Below are positions 52,368-63,820 of a DNA stretch of 64,000 nt, in pieces. The stretch spans positions 8,260,188 through 8,324,187 of the forward strand of contig OZ036005.1 of the NCBI GenBank assembly GCA_964035015.1, read 5' to 3'. Below the pieces are notes generated by a model. The model made no database searches. It worked only from the letters and a program-made list of their open reading frames with translations, and was not told the origin of the DNA. The position numbers were made by a program, and so were the translations under genes. This stretch comes from Corallium rubrum (taxonomy: Eukaryota; Cnidaria; Anthozoa; Scleralcyonacea; Coralliidae). Within the stretch, counting starts at the first letter, position 1, and each line of letters opens with the position of its first letter.

Positions 52368-55123
52368 TTAGAATTTGCCAAAAAATCTTAATCTCCTGTC
52401 ATTTTTCTGCGTGAATTCCTTTGCAAGTTCGGTAAGATTGATATTATCTGTCTTTTCTTTGTGGATGTTTAGCACCAGGAGATTATTGTATCTTTTCTCT
52501 GTAATGGTGTTCCTCAAATAGCTTTTTATCCGTCGTTGGACGGAAAAAGATCTTTCAGCAGATGCTGCACTCATCGGCGCCAACAAGTATATCTGCAACA
52601 GACGAACAGCATTCGATAGGAGAAATGTGCCATTCTGGCTATAGGACGCTGCTGAAAACACGGTGTCCATTGATGTTACTTGTTTAACTTCTGGCAAACA
52701 CTGTTTGATTACACTTGGGAGAAGTTTCAGCTCTGCTGTAACTTGATCAAAATCAATCTCATTGCCGTACGTTTTCCTAACGTCATCGTTGAATTCGAAT
52801 GGCTGCATGTTAGCAGCATTCAGGAAAACGTCTTCAAGATGTTGAAGTGGTGCGTATGATCTTTCATCAAATCGTCTATTCAGTTCAGCAAGGCATGCAT
52901 CAATTGCCTCAAAGTACTGTGCCCGAAACATTGATTTTGCCGAATCAAACTGGTGTTGCACAGCGTCGCTATGCTGCAGACGGCGAGGCACCTTTCTTTG
53001 ACGTGGTAGAGTTGGCTCTTCTACCATGCTCACTGCATCTGCCTTGTCACGTGTTTGATTAAAAAAAAATCATAATCGTTTCTTTGATGCTGTAAGTTAT
53101 CTTTCAAAGCATTGACCCCAATCATTACAGTCTGCGCAAGGATTCCTTTGCTTTGCATTGTAGTTGCAAGTTGTTCAGAGACGCTGAAAATGTTCATTGC
53201 AAAATGCAATCCAAAAAAGGTCGTAAACTTCGTCATCTTCTCCGAAAGGCCTGCAGCTTTGTCGCGGTTTTCACGAGTCGAGCCATTTTCTGAAATACTC
53301 AGTAACGTAGCATATATGGCCTGGTAATTGTTCAGCACTGCCGAGATCGATTTTGTTCTAACAGTCCAACGAGTTGGGCAAAGAAGATGGAGACTCTCAA
53401 CAGACTTGTCGGGCTCGAAATCTTTGGCGATATTTTCGTACGTGGACATTCTTAGCGGGGAGTGTCGAATAAAAACTGCCAAATTCTGCACAAAGTTCAA
53501 AGTATCACTGATGACCTTGCTTTCGTTTGCGCAGCCTTTCAAAGCTAAATCTAATCTGTGATTGGCACAATGGATACGGTGAGCTGCCGGGTTCTCAGCC
53601 AGGATTCGAGCTGCAACTCCACTCAGATGACCACTCATCGTTGCTGCACCATCATAAGCTTGCCATCGACAGTCGCTTAATTGAAGATTACATCTCAACA
53701 AAACGTCTTTCAAAGAGGCTACTATCGTTTCAGCATCAGGTTTCTCGATTAAGTACATACCGATAAAATCTTCATGAGTCATCAAATCGGACAAAGATAC
53801 CCATCGGAGTACGCATGTAAGTTGCTCTTTGTTGCTGATGTCACGAGACTCGTCGGCAATCAGTCCGAATAAACCGGAGTTGCCTTTAATGTCTTCCAAG
53901 ATGGATCGCAAAACAGAATTACCCATCATTTCGATCAGTTCATTGATTACAACAGGACTGAGATATTGTCCCTTTTCAATCCAGTGGTTCAATTCAGGAA
54001 CATCCTCCGCCCTTGTCTTAAGCAACTGAATAAGATTACTCTCGATAGATTCATGCCCACGTATAGCAAGACCTTGACGTGCCAGGTACCTTAGGCTGCT
54101 AAGCTGTTTTAGAAATAGGTTTCGGTGAAGGTCTTGGTCATCTTTATATTGTTTATAAATCTGAGCACCAATGTTCATACTTGCGTCGTTCAGGCACATA
54201 AGTTTCTCAACAGACTCTCGGTGGTAATGAGAATTTTGATGTTTGTCGAGTTTTTCTTGGCATTTTTTCCAATTGCTAAAGTCTCCCGAACAGAATGCGT
54301 TCTCTTTGTGATAACTGAACGTTATAAGCCCTTTTTCATTCGCTGTTTTGCAGAAAAAACATGCTATAGCACCTCGCATCATGCAATATGTTACCCAGTT
54401 ATACTTGGAGAAAATGGATGCCGGACATTGTCGAAACTTTAACTTTCCATCATGGCAAGTCTGCTTGACAGATGTTTCCTTCAATTCAGCTGATGTTGGC
54501 CGGTATGGAGAATCTTGTGTGCAGCATGAGGACTGACAACCTGATTCTGAAGACTGGGTACAACTGGTTGACTGGGTTCTACTGGTCTCGTATACTAACT
54601 CTTCAGGAGAAGACTGGGTACTACTGGTCTCGTGTACTAACTCGCCAGGAGAAGACTGGGTACTACTGGTCTCGTGTACTAACTCGTCAGGAGAAGACTG
54701 GGTACTACTGGTCTCGTGTACTAACTCGTCAGGAGAAGACTGGGTACTACTCGTCTCGTGTACTAACTCGTCAGGAGAAGACTGGGCACTGCTCTCATAT
54801 ACTAACTCATCAGGAGAAGTAGACTGGATTTCTGTAAATGGCGGCTCAGGTGTTAACTCAAGGGCAGAGTCTGATACTGCAGTATTAGGAAAGTCTGAAG
54901 CCAAGCAGGAAGTTTTCGCATGAATGTAGGTTGTCGTATCCTCGGCTGAAGAAGATGCTGAAGAAGATGCAATTGGGTCAAGGGAACTTGGCCTTGGGTC
55001 CTGAGCTGACTTGTCTGATATCTTTGTTAAAGTGAAACCAAATCTACTGAGCTTCGGTACACTCGATGCTGCCTCGTTCAGTAGCTCTTCTCGTATTCTT
55101 TTGCAGCGCTCTTTACGTGGCAT
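52368..55123 (-). pseudogene. hAT transposase, paralogue of 44308-46875, single frameshift
   Basis: The 697-codon frame from ATG 55123 has a Ser-rich N-terminus, a TTF zinc finger (CPASIFSKYNWVTYC, IACFFCKTAN, NWKKCQEKL), D in LIADESRDISNKEQ, D in AYDGAATMSG, HCANHRLDLAL and CPTRWTVRT. It breaks after YDFFLI in a 9-base A run (53061-53069, plus strand). The next frame (to 52368) has the remaining core and SAASAERSFSVQRR. One missing base in the run explains the break. The rest is intact, so this is a recent lesion or a sequencing error. Confidence 0.9.
54560..54830. repeat. 42-bp in-frame minisatellite in the hAT coding region
   Basis: Five to six copies of a 42-bp unit encoding SSPDELVHETSSTQ on the minus strand. 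The period keeps the frame open. The paralogue at 44308-46875 lacks it. Confidence 0.85.
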
Positions 55124-56240
55124 ATTTCATCGGCAGGCTTTGTTCTTTTAAAACATGCGATGAAAGAAAATGCATTAAATTAATGAAACGATACAGTTCA
55201 ACTAATGCGTTGAAAGAAAATGCATTATTAAATTAATGAAACGATACAGTTTAACTAAATAAGCTTACAGTTACAAATCGTAAAGTGGAAACTAATATTC
55301 ATAAACAGATATTTATTATAGAATAAGCGTTTATACAAGCGTTCAGCGGTTGAATTTCGGAAAGACAAGATTCAAGAACTTTATATCTACATTCAGGATA
55401 ATATATCATTTTGACAAATCAAATGAATTGCCATGCATGGAGAACCAAATTTAAAAAAATATGTAAACTTGAAGTAAATAATAGGTCTTAGTACATAAAG
55501 TGAACTGACTTAGTATAAGCTTGGGCTACTGACACACAATTTATAAAATTTATTTATTTATCACAAAGCGTCAAGACCTCAAGGGCTCTATATATTGAAC
55601 TATCGAGACACTCAAGGACACTATAGTAAATCCGAAGAACACTTGCACTGGGGCCGACTCGGCTGTAAACATGTTCTGTAAGTTCTAATACAAGTAATAA
55701 CTACTTTAGTCTTTAGCTAGCAGTCAGCCGCGACAAGTACAAAAGTCAGTTGTTTTTATAAATATGTCGTTTAAATAGAAATATAGAATCATAAACTCAT
55801 TAAAATGAACATCACTGGTCATTCAAACTTTCTATGCTACTTCGAATAATGACTCCTAGTCTCCTATATCGGGCTTATCTAATTTACATACCTTTCAAAA
55901 TGGCTGCTCAAAACCAAAACACAAAAAATCGTTTCCAAGCCTCCCCAACAAAAAATCGAAAGTCTCTCAAGGTCCACAAGTGTCCCCATGCCGCACCGCT
56001 AGAGACGCTATAGAGTGCTGTCGCTCAAACGCTTAGGACATCAAATTAAAAGTGTTACTGTATTTATTTATTTTTTTTTCATAATGCTTCCATTGTTTTT
56101 TATATTTACAGTAATTCAGGCACAATTTCATATCTTTCAAAAGGGCATGTCTTTGATATGTTTGGTAAAAGAAAAGGGCACTTTAATTTCATATCTTTCA
56201 GAAAGGCATGTCAGTGATATCTAAAAGGGCACTTTTCACC
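55124..56240. other. 5' flank of the hAT gene inside the element
   Basis: AT-rich. A ~55-bp block (TTGAAAGAAAATGCATTA and flanks) is repeated at 55148-55200 and 55210-55255. No other gene seen. Confidence 0.5.
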
Positions 56241-56323
56241 ATTTTAAAAGGGCACTTTTCACCATTTTTAAAAAGTTCGGGGGGCACGTGCCCCCTATGC
56301 CCCCCCCGGTTCCTACGCCCCTG

Positions 56324-56420
56324 TACCATACCATACCACACCACACCACACACCACACCATACCATACCATACCATACAATACAGTACATTAATGTACAA
56401 TACAATATACAATACAGCAC
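56324..56420. repeat. (ACCAT)n array, right half
   Basis: CCATA and CCACA pentamers continuing the array split by the hAT element, then ACAATACAGT repeats. The stretch 56420-57300 is AT-rich with no recognised gene. Confidence 0.85.
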
Positions 56421-57334
56421 TCTGCAATACAAATGCAAAGAGAATGTTTATACCTTTTAAGACACTGTAAAACTATACAACATAATAAAAGAAATATTTA
56501 CAATACTGCAACACATTCAAGCAAAACATTTGAATACAATGCAATACAGTACAATATTATAAATATCATCTTAAATAATGCATCACCTATAAAAATTATT
56601 ATTACTTATATAGGTATGGGATTAGCTACACTTAAAAATAAACAAATTGTTTCTTTCTACTTACTTGTCTTGTTTAGTTGGTAGAATATCTTTCTGTCTT
56701 TATGTTTGGTGTTCTATCGTTAAGCTCTGGCCCAAAGAAAGAATTGAAAAAAGCCTTTGATATATAAACTTTTATTTATAAAACAAAGAATTGCAAAGAG
56801 TAACCACAAAATGTTTTAACTTACAAAATACATTTATAAAATACAAAAACTAGTGACGATTTAACTTGTTTTTACATGCCAAACTTAGATATTTTATGTA
56901 TGGTCAAACACTGTCAAAATTTATATTTTTCGAAGATACAAACGCTATTTATCCCGCTGTGGAACACTGCAATTTAATCCAAGATACAGAATACTATTAC
57001 TAATAGTTCACACTCCTTCAGTTTACTAACCTCTTTTTATCAAAGTAACACGATTTCTTCAACGTTTTGGCGTCGTTTGTCGTGATCAATCGTTTCCAAT
57101 TTTTGTTTGTACAGTGCCGTCACTGCAGTGTTTAACAAGCTTTTTTGACGTCAAAAATCCACATATTTAGACAGATAGCACTGGATAAACAAGAGGTTTC
57201 CTAAGGCACCACTTTGAAGACAAATTATGACGTTTTTTGTAGATGTTCACTGTAAAAAGATGGATTTTTTCCTTGTGTCCATTCAGACTAAACCAACCCG
57301 CCATCTTCTTGCTTGAATAGACCTTTCCCAGGAT

Positions 57335-59203
57335 CAGTGTTGCCAAGTCAAGTTTCGTAAAAATCCCAGTAAAGGTCTGAAAATATCCCAAGATTCCCTA
57401 TTTTTTACCAAAAAATCCCAAGGTTCAACAGCTTCATTTACTGACTATTTCCCAGGTCTCTATCGCCGTTTGATATGCATGTTCCAAATTTTTTTCGTTG
57501 CCATTGGCATCATGTTTCACACATAGAGATCATATATAAACTAGAGGGGGCATTGGGGGATAAATCGGGTAACCAATTGAAGGCTGCCATCTTGGATAAA
57601 TTGGTTGGCAAAACAATGATGCCCGGATGAAATTTCTTGGTTCCAGGCCTTTTTTCTGTATCCGAAGCTAATTTTACATTTCTTGTTTATCTTGCCACAT
57701 TTATTTATGGAAAAAGAAGGTGGAAAACTCACGAACTACGTATTGTTAAAATACATCGTGTACGTATGTTGTCACAAATTTCATAAGCTTTTGTTTCATA
57801 TATAGTTGAAGTTTCTTCGTTATCTGTAGCGTTTTAAAACGTTCAAAATGTTCGCACCTTTGTTCGTCAAATGATGACAAATGGACTTATCACAAGTGCT
57901 TAGAATTTTGGCTATTGTTTTTAAAATACTTATCGCACAACCTTGAGCAATATATCAAACAGAACATATTGTAAAATTCAATTTCTGGTAGAACTTTTAA
58001 GTTCTTATCTGAACCAGAAGTGTTCTAAAATTGTGAAAACATTTGTCATTTTGATCTGGCCTGGGTGAAGTTGGTCAATGTGGGAAGCCGTTTGTTTTGT
58101 CTTTTGCAGTTTTGGCAATTAATTCGCAACTAAAACTTCTTATGCTTCAACTAAAAAGCTAGACACTTTTCCACGCTTTCACATTTGAATTATATTTTGT
58201 TTAAGATATATCTAAAGTTCATACCTAAAGTATTCCAAAAGTTATAGATAAAAGCAAACACCAAAACTGCAAAAGACAAAACAAACGGCTTCCCACATTG
58301 ACCAACTTCACCCAGGCCAGATCAAAATGACAAATGTTTTCACAATTTTAGAACACTTCTGGTTCAGATAAGAACTTAAAAGTTCTACCAGAAATTGAAT
58401 TTTACAATATGTTCTGTTTGATATATTGCTCAAGGTTGTGCGATAAGTATTTTAAAAACAATAGCCAAAAATCTAAGCACTTGTGATAAGTCCATTTGTC
58501 ATCATTTGACGAACAAAGGTGTGAACATTTTGAACGTTTTAAAACGCTACAGATAACGAAGAAACTTCAACTATATATGAAACAAAAGCTTATGAAATTT
58601 GTGACAACATACGTACACGATGTATTTTAACAATACGTAGTTCGTGAGTTTTCCACCTTCTTTTTCCATAAAAAAATGTGGCGAGATAAACAAGAAATGT
58701 AAAATTAGCTTCGGATACAGAAAAAAGGCCTGGAACCAACAGATTTCATACGGGCATCATTGTTTTGCCAACCAATTTATCCAAGATGGCAGCCTTCAAT
58801 TGGTTACCTGTGGTTGGCTGAAATTAGGATTGGATGCCCACTCTAGTATTTATATGATCTCTATGGTTTCACATGTGTTTCACACATATAGCAATCTGAG
58901 CCCACTGTATCAGTGATACTTCATTTGAATAGAGTACTTCATCTTGTCTAAATCAAACGCATACGTAAAGAACGCAGGGGCTGGCTAAGGCTAGTGGAGT
59001 AAGATCACTGAGTATGATCTAGTAAATTTTTAAAAAATACGATTAACATTGAAATCAGCTTTTTAAAACCGAAACTGTTTGCTCTGGAAAAATCCCAAGA
59101 AAAATCCCAAGGTTGAATCCCTGAGAAAAAAATCCCAAAAAAATCCCAACTCCTTCAAAAAATCCCAAGATCTTGGGATAAAATCCCAAGGTTGGCAACA
59201 CTG
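57335..59203. mobile_element. 1.87-kb palindromic hAT-like fold-back with 8-bp TSD
   Basis: Ends CAGTGTTGCCAA (57335) and TTGGCAACACTG (to 59203), flanked by perfect CCCAGGAT copies at 57327-57334 and 59204-59211. The arms of ~590 bp (57560-58145 and 58255-58845) are nearly perfect complements around a ~110-bp centre. Each arm contains the same short frame (from MSFPPSFSI), one per strand. The outer zones are rich in AAATCCCAAG. It is inserted ~40 bp upstream of the second YqaJ gene. Confidence 0.85.
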
Positions 59204-59250
59204 CCCAGGATACGTGTGGCCGAGCGTGAAAGCGAGGCTCTGGTAAGTAC

Positions 59251-61460
59251 ATGGCGCCAATTTTCAATATGGCGGATCAACAAAGTCTGCAAGGGTGCAA
59301 GAAAGACGAATTAAAAACGTGGCTTAAAGCTCGTGGACTTAAAGTTTCAGGAAGAAAACAAGACTTGATCACTCGTGTAACAAAAGCCGAACAAGACGGC
59401 ACTGAATTACTTGTGAACAGGGAAATGAGAGAGAAAAATGAGCGAGAGAAAAGAATGATCGACAAGCTTAAAACTCCGTTTGAGGATCTCCCAAATCCTA
59501 AAACACTAAACAACTGGACCGAGGATCTCTCATATCTACCAGTAATAACTGTTAATGAAATTAAGGACTATTTAGTGTATGGAAAATGCAAATTCTACGC
59601 AAAAGAAGACATGAAGTGTTTTAAACAGCTAAAAGCTTTCAAATTTTTCATGGATGGCCATGTACAAGATATTAAACTTAGTATTATTAACGCAACTAGT
59701 AATTATTGCTTCGTAAAAGCAAAGATTTTACCATCAATGCGCACAGACCGTGTTTATGAGACCTGGATTTCCGTCGTTAAAGAAACTGCTAAAGTCTTAT
59801 CTGCAGATTGTAACTGCACAGCAGGGTAAGCAACATGCATCTGTTTGCGTTCTTGTTATATATGTTTTTACGATATTCTAAATTATAAACAAGATATTAA
59901 GCAAGCAAACAAACAAACAATAGTTGGATGTATAATATTCTTGGTTGACATGTAGTTTTCTTAATTAATTTTGCTTCTGTTTGTAGGTTAGGTGAAGCAT
60001 GCAATCATATTGCAGCATTACTGTTTGCTGTTGAGGATTATGCCATGACCTATAATCAACCCTCCTCCAGTAGCACTTCGTGTACATCAAAGCTGTGTGA
60101 ATGGAACAAACCACGTAGCAGAAAACTCTGTCCCAAGGAAATAAGTCAAATGAGACCAGTTAAACATCAGTATGGGAAAAAGCCAAGGCTACCAGCAGTA
60201 CCTAGTTCTGGTGAGTACAATGCCTGCTCAGCAAAACAGAACTCGTTTTTGCTCAATCTCACCAATAGCCTCAAAACTGTAAATCCACACTGTGTCCTTT
60301 TTACTGTTGTTGAAAAAGAGGGCAAAGAAAACACAGAAATGTCATATGACATTTCATGTGTTAACAATGTTGGGGCTTATGAAGAAGTTTCAACAACCAA
60401 AGTTTTGGAATCACCCACTACCCCAGAAGTTTTAATGTCACCGACTACTCCAAGCCCTATTGGTATTATTCCGAATAATCATATGTCAACAGTTATGACA
60501 ATCAGTTGTCCCATCCAGAGCCCTTTGAAAAATGCAACACGAATCCCACTCCAATCTTTGCAACAAAATATTTTAAGTGTTCGTGAATCACAGATAGCAC
60601 AAGTAGCAAGCAGTTCCACTTCAAAGTATATTCCAATAAAGCTTCCACTAATCGATGATTCTGTCAGAGAAATGGAACTTCCAGAAAATTTATCTGAGGA
60701 TGCCAGACAATTTTTTAATTATTCAGTAAAGGTAGACCTTGAGAAAGCATTCAAAATTGAATCTTCCACTCGAAACCAGTTGAATAGTGTTGCATGGTAC
60801 AACCATAGGCAGTATCGACTGACATCTTCTAATTTCGGAAAAGTACTTAAGAGAAAAAAGGAAGACTGTTCAAAACTTGTCAATGCAATGACCACTGGTG
60901 CCACAAAGAATCTAAATGTTAGTTCACTTAGATATGGCTGTGAGAATGAGGATCCTGTGGCCAAATGCTATGTGCAATACCAAGAGAGGCATGGTCATAC
61001 AGGACTTCAGATATTTCCTTGTGGATTAGTTGTCAACCCAAAATACAGTTGGCTTGGTGCTTCCCCTGACAGGGTTGTCTTTGATCCCACCAGTAACCCG
61101 CCTTATGGATGTGTTGAGATAAAGTGCATAGAGAGTGGTAAGGGGATGACACCTCTACAAACATACCATGCTAAAAGAGAACCCAGTTCAGGCAAGAAAA
61201 AGCCTTTTTGTTTAATGAAACAGGAAGATAGCCTGATACTCGATCCAGATCATTGTTATTACCACCAAGTACAAGGCCAATGTGCAATATCAGGTCTGAA
61301 ATGGAATGATTTTGTCCTGATGACTGATTTGGAGTTCGGAGACGAAGGAATACATGTTGAGAGAATCTATTTTAATAAAAACTGGCATGATTTGTCCTTA
61401 AGAAAGTTAACACATTTCTATTTTTCAAAAATCATGCCAACATTACTTCAAAGGTTTTGA
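59251..61460 (+). CDS. SAP-SWIM-YqaJ nuclease of an IS5-like transposon, 682 aa
   Basis: Exons 59251-59825 and 59987-61460 (GT-AG intron of 161 bp), joined frame 2049 nt with stop. SAP domain at about residues 13-46 (CKKDELKTWLKARGLKVSG). A SWIM-type CxC...CxH finger spans the intron (DCNCTAG and then EACNHIAALL). The YqaJ/lambda-exonuclease-like domain (~420-680) has SVAWYNHRQYRLTSSNFG, LRYGCENEDPVAKCY, WLGASPDRVV, GCVEIKC (catalytic ExK) and YYHQVQGQCAISG. Family knowledge suggests 5'-3' exonuclease or recombinase-like activity. Its role in transposition is inferred from the pairing with the transposase. ATG 59251 was chosen as the first Met before the SAP domain; a second Met follows at residue 7. 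Confidence 0.85.
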
Positions 61461-61469
61461 GAACCAACA

Positions 61470-61948
61470 AATTTCTGTATATTTATTAACATGTTGTGCA
61501 CTGTACTGTGCTACACTATATTATTAGGCTCCTATCAATGTTAAGTCCAGAGGGTGGGGGGGGGGGGGGGTGGACATGTGGGGCATTTGATTTTGACAAG
61601 AAAATGTTATCAAATGCCCAACTGTGGGGCAATAAACATCAATCAAATGTAATAAAAAAGGTAGGGCTTGTGCATTTAAACATAGCTTTCCTGAATGTTT
61701 TGATAATTTAAAGCTTGCCTAGACTATTTGCAGGAATTCAAATAGTGTCAAATGTCCCCACTACTACTTTTATTCAAATTCCTGGGGATAGGATTATAAA
61801 TGAAGATCATATGCCCTCCCCCCTCCCCCCTCTGGGACTTACATTGATACAATACACTGTAGGTGCATTAATTAAATAAGGAAATAAATACAATTAATAC
61901 TATGTGAATGATAATTATGTGTGATACATTTATATAGGTACAGTATAT
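61470..61948. other. Spacer with G-run
   Basis: Between the convergent genes: a poly-G tract at 61556-61570 and C-rich stretches near 61812-61830. No coding. Confidence 0.5.
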
Positions 61949-61949
61949 A

Positions 61950-62353
61950 CCCTTGCAAAAAATCCTATATTGTTTCCTATAAGAATTTCAATGGGAATTC
62001 CTATTAGATTTTGGAAGGCACAGTTCAGCCTTTTGAATTATGGTTTTTAAGGGGCATTGCAGCCCATTTAATTGAAGAAACTAACTATGAAAATCAATTA
62101 AGCATAATTCAATATCAGTGATTTCATTGTTTTTAAACATTGTTTAACTTTTTTAATGTTAAAAACATTCAGTACATTGATTTTGAATTATAATGATTAA
62201 TTGATTTTCCTAGTTTTAATGGCCCTTAAAACCATCATTCAAAAGGCTGAACTGCGCATTTAAAGAATTCCTATTGGGAGTTTATTCCAATTAGATTTTG
62301 GCTCATCCCTATAGGAATTCCTACAGGATCCTATAGGATTTTTTTCATAAGGG
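61950..62353. mobile_element. 404-bp MITE with CCCTTGCAAAAAATCC ends
   Basis: The left CCCTTGCAAAAAATCCTATA and right TATAGGATTTTTTTCATAAG end GGG form TIRs. ATA flanks occur on both sides (61947-61949, 62354-62356). The inner arms (AAGGCTGAACTG; TTTAATGGCCCTTAAAACC) are complementary. It ends 6 bp before the transposase stop codon. Confidence 0.7.
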
Positions 62354-62358
62354 ATAAG

Positions 62359-63389
62359 TTATGTAACAAGTGGTGGCTCAAGGTTAGTGAGAGCAGCACA
62401 AATTAACACAATGTTATCTGCATTGTGCCACTCAGTAGCAGGGATGATTCCATGAAGAATACGGAAGTTTTTAATTTGTTCCATTTTTCGTTCAACATGT
62501 ATTCGCACAGCTGCAATTCTCCTTGTTTGCTCAACCTCCTTTCTTGAAAGTTGTCGGTTTGAATCTCTCATTGGAGGCATGTTTAAAGTAACACCAAGTG
62601 GGTCTAGAAGATCTTCAATGGTAAACCCCTTATCTGCCATGACACTGTCTCCAGGTTCAAGCAGATTAAGCAAACCACTTTCCTTCACAATCTGTTTATC
62701 AGATGCATTTCCTCCCCAGAGCTGAGACAGGAATGTCACTGCTCCTGTAGGACTGATGCCTACAAGAAGCTTGAAAGTGTTGTGTGACTTGTAGCTGGAG
62801 TAAGTTATAGACTGGTTAACCAACGAGGATGGTGTTTCAATAAAGAATTCAGTACAATCTAATATTATTCGAGTATTTGGAAATTTGTTGAAACACTGAG
62901 GCATACTTGCAGCAATCATTTCTTTACTTGGCCATACAATTAAATCCTTTAGATGAACAGCAAGTACATTATACCACGTAATAAGAACCCGAGAAACTGT
63001 ACTTATTGAAACGCTGAACGGTTCTGCCAAATCTTGCTCCAGTAATCCAAGTCGTAGCCTCATGAAGACCATCAAATATTCATCAATCAACCTCATCTTT
63101 CGTTTGGGTCCAGGTTTCTGCCTATTTTCATCTTCTAAGTATGGTTTATCCTTAAGGGAATCCTTTCCAGTCCAGTAATTTAGTTTGCTAGCCACTTGCA
63201 GCAAATTGTTGAAAATCAACATGAATGTTCTAAAATTTACAAATCCTGTATAAAATCTAGTCTTTTGATCATCTCCTTTAAGATCTTCAGCAGTGAGTGA
63301 AGGCAGGTTCACTTGCACTCCAATCTCTTTCACTTGCACAGTTTCGGTTTGAACATGCTTGTCCACTGAAGTGGAACAAAACTGGACAC
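62359..63389 (-). CDS. IS5-like DDE_Tnp_4 transposase, main exon
   Basis: Open minus-strand exon of ~343 codons after an acceptor (TTTATATAG, AG at 63390-63391). The upstream THAP exon is not in the window. Landmarks: YTGFVNFRTFMLIFNNLL, LNYWTGKD, KPGPKRKMRLIDEYLMVFMR, then catalytic D in RIILDCTEFFIETPSS, GGNASDKQIV, D in SVMADKGFTI and E in RIHVERKMEQIKNFRIL. Unlike its counterpart at 30535-31480 it has no lesion. It converges on the YqaJ gene. Confidence 0.85.
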
Positions 63390-63537
63390 CTATATAAACA
63401 TTAAAAGAAAAAACTATTACAATATGAATATACATGTAGGAAGCATTAGGAATTTTTAGCATATCAAAAGAACAACTAATATAATAATATTACCAGGGTT
63501 AAGTCACGTTGGCCTGAAAAAAGAGAAAAATCTTCTC

Positions 63538-63567
63538 GACGTTTCGAGCGAAGGCCCTTCGTCAGGA
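63538..63567 (-). ncRNA. Hammerhead-ribozyme-like motif
   Basis: The minus strand has CTGACGA (63560-63566), a short GC-rich hairpin and CGAAAC (63541-63546) followed by GTC. These are the conserved hammerhead core boxes in the right order. Penelope-like elements are known to carry hammerheads. Stem II pairing is imperfect, so activity is not shown. Confidence 0.45.
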
Positions 63568-63820
63568 GAAATTAGTAAACAACTCACATGTGGTCACGCG
63601 TATTTATAGCAGAGCTACAATGGGAATCACGTGAACACATGTAAGCCAATAAAAACAAAGTAAACAAATAAATTAATATGTAATTTTAGCCTGTGTGCAG
63701 GTGCTGACCCAATTTGTGGGTCAGCTACCTGCAATTAGGCAAAGAAACAGGTTATAAATTACTATTTAAATCATCGGAAAAAGGTTAAGGAAAAGGTGTG
63801 GAATATGGTGGTGGAGTGAG

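Larger units (their letters stand above)
51667..56323. mobile_element. Complete hAT element with 8-bp TSD
   Basis: Ends CAGTGGCGTAGGAA (51667) and TTCCTACGCCCCTG (to 56323), 13 of 14 matching, flanked by identical TACCATAC at 51659-51666 and 56324-56331. Length 4657 bp. The subterminal parts have G-runs and AAAGGGCAC motifs on both sides. Inside are a tRNA-like SINE and a hAT transposase pseudogene on the minus strand. Confidence 0.9.
57300..63480. mobile_element. Second IS5-like/YqaJ transposon, interrupted
   Basis: Convergent SAP-SWIM-YqaJ gene (+) and DDE_Tnp_4 transposase exon (-), the same layout as 28010-34402. Diverged in sequence, so a different subfamily. The outer ends are not resolved: the left side is split by the 57335-59203 fold-back, and the right end abuts a Penelope-like element and may lie beyond the window with the THAP exon. 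Confidence 0.65.
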
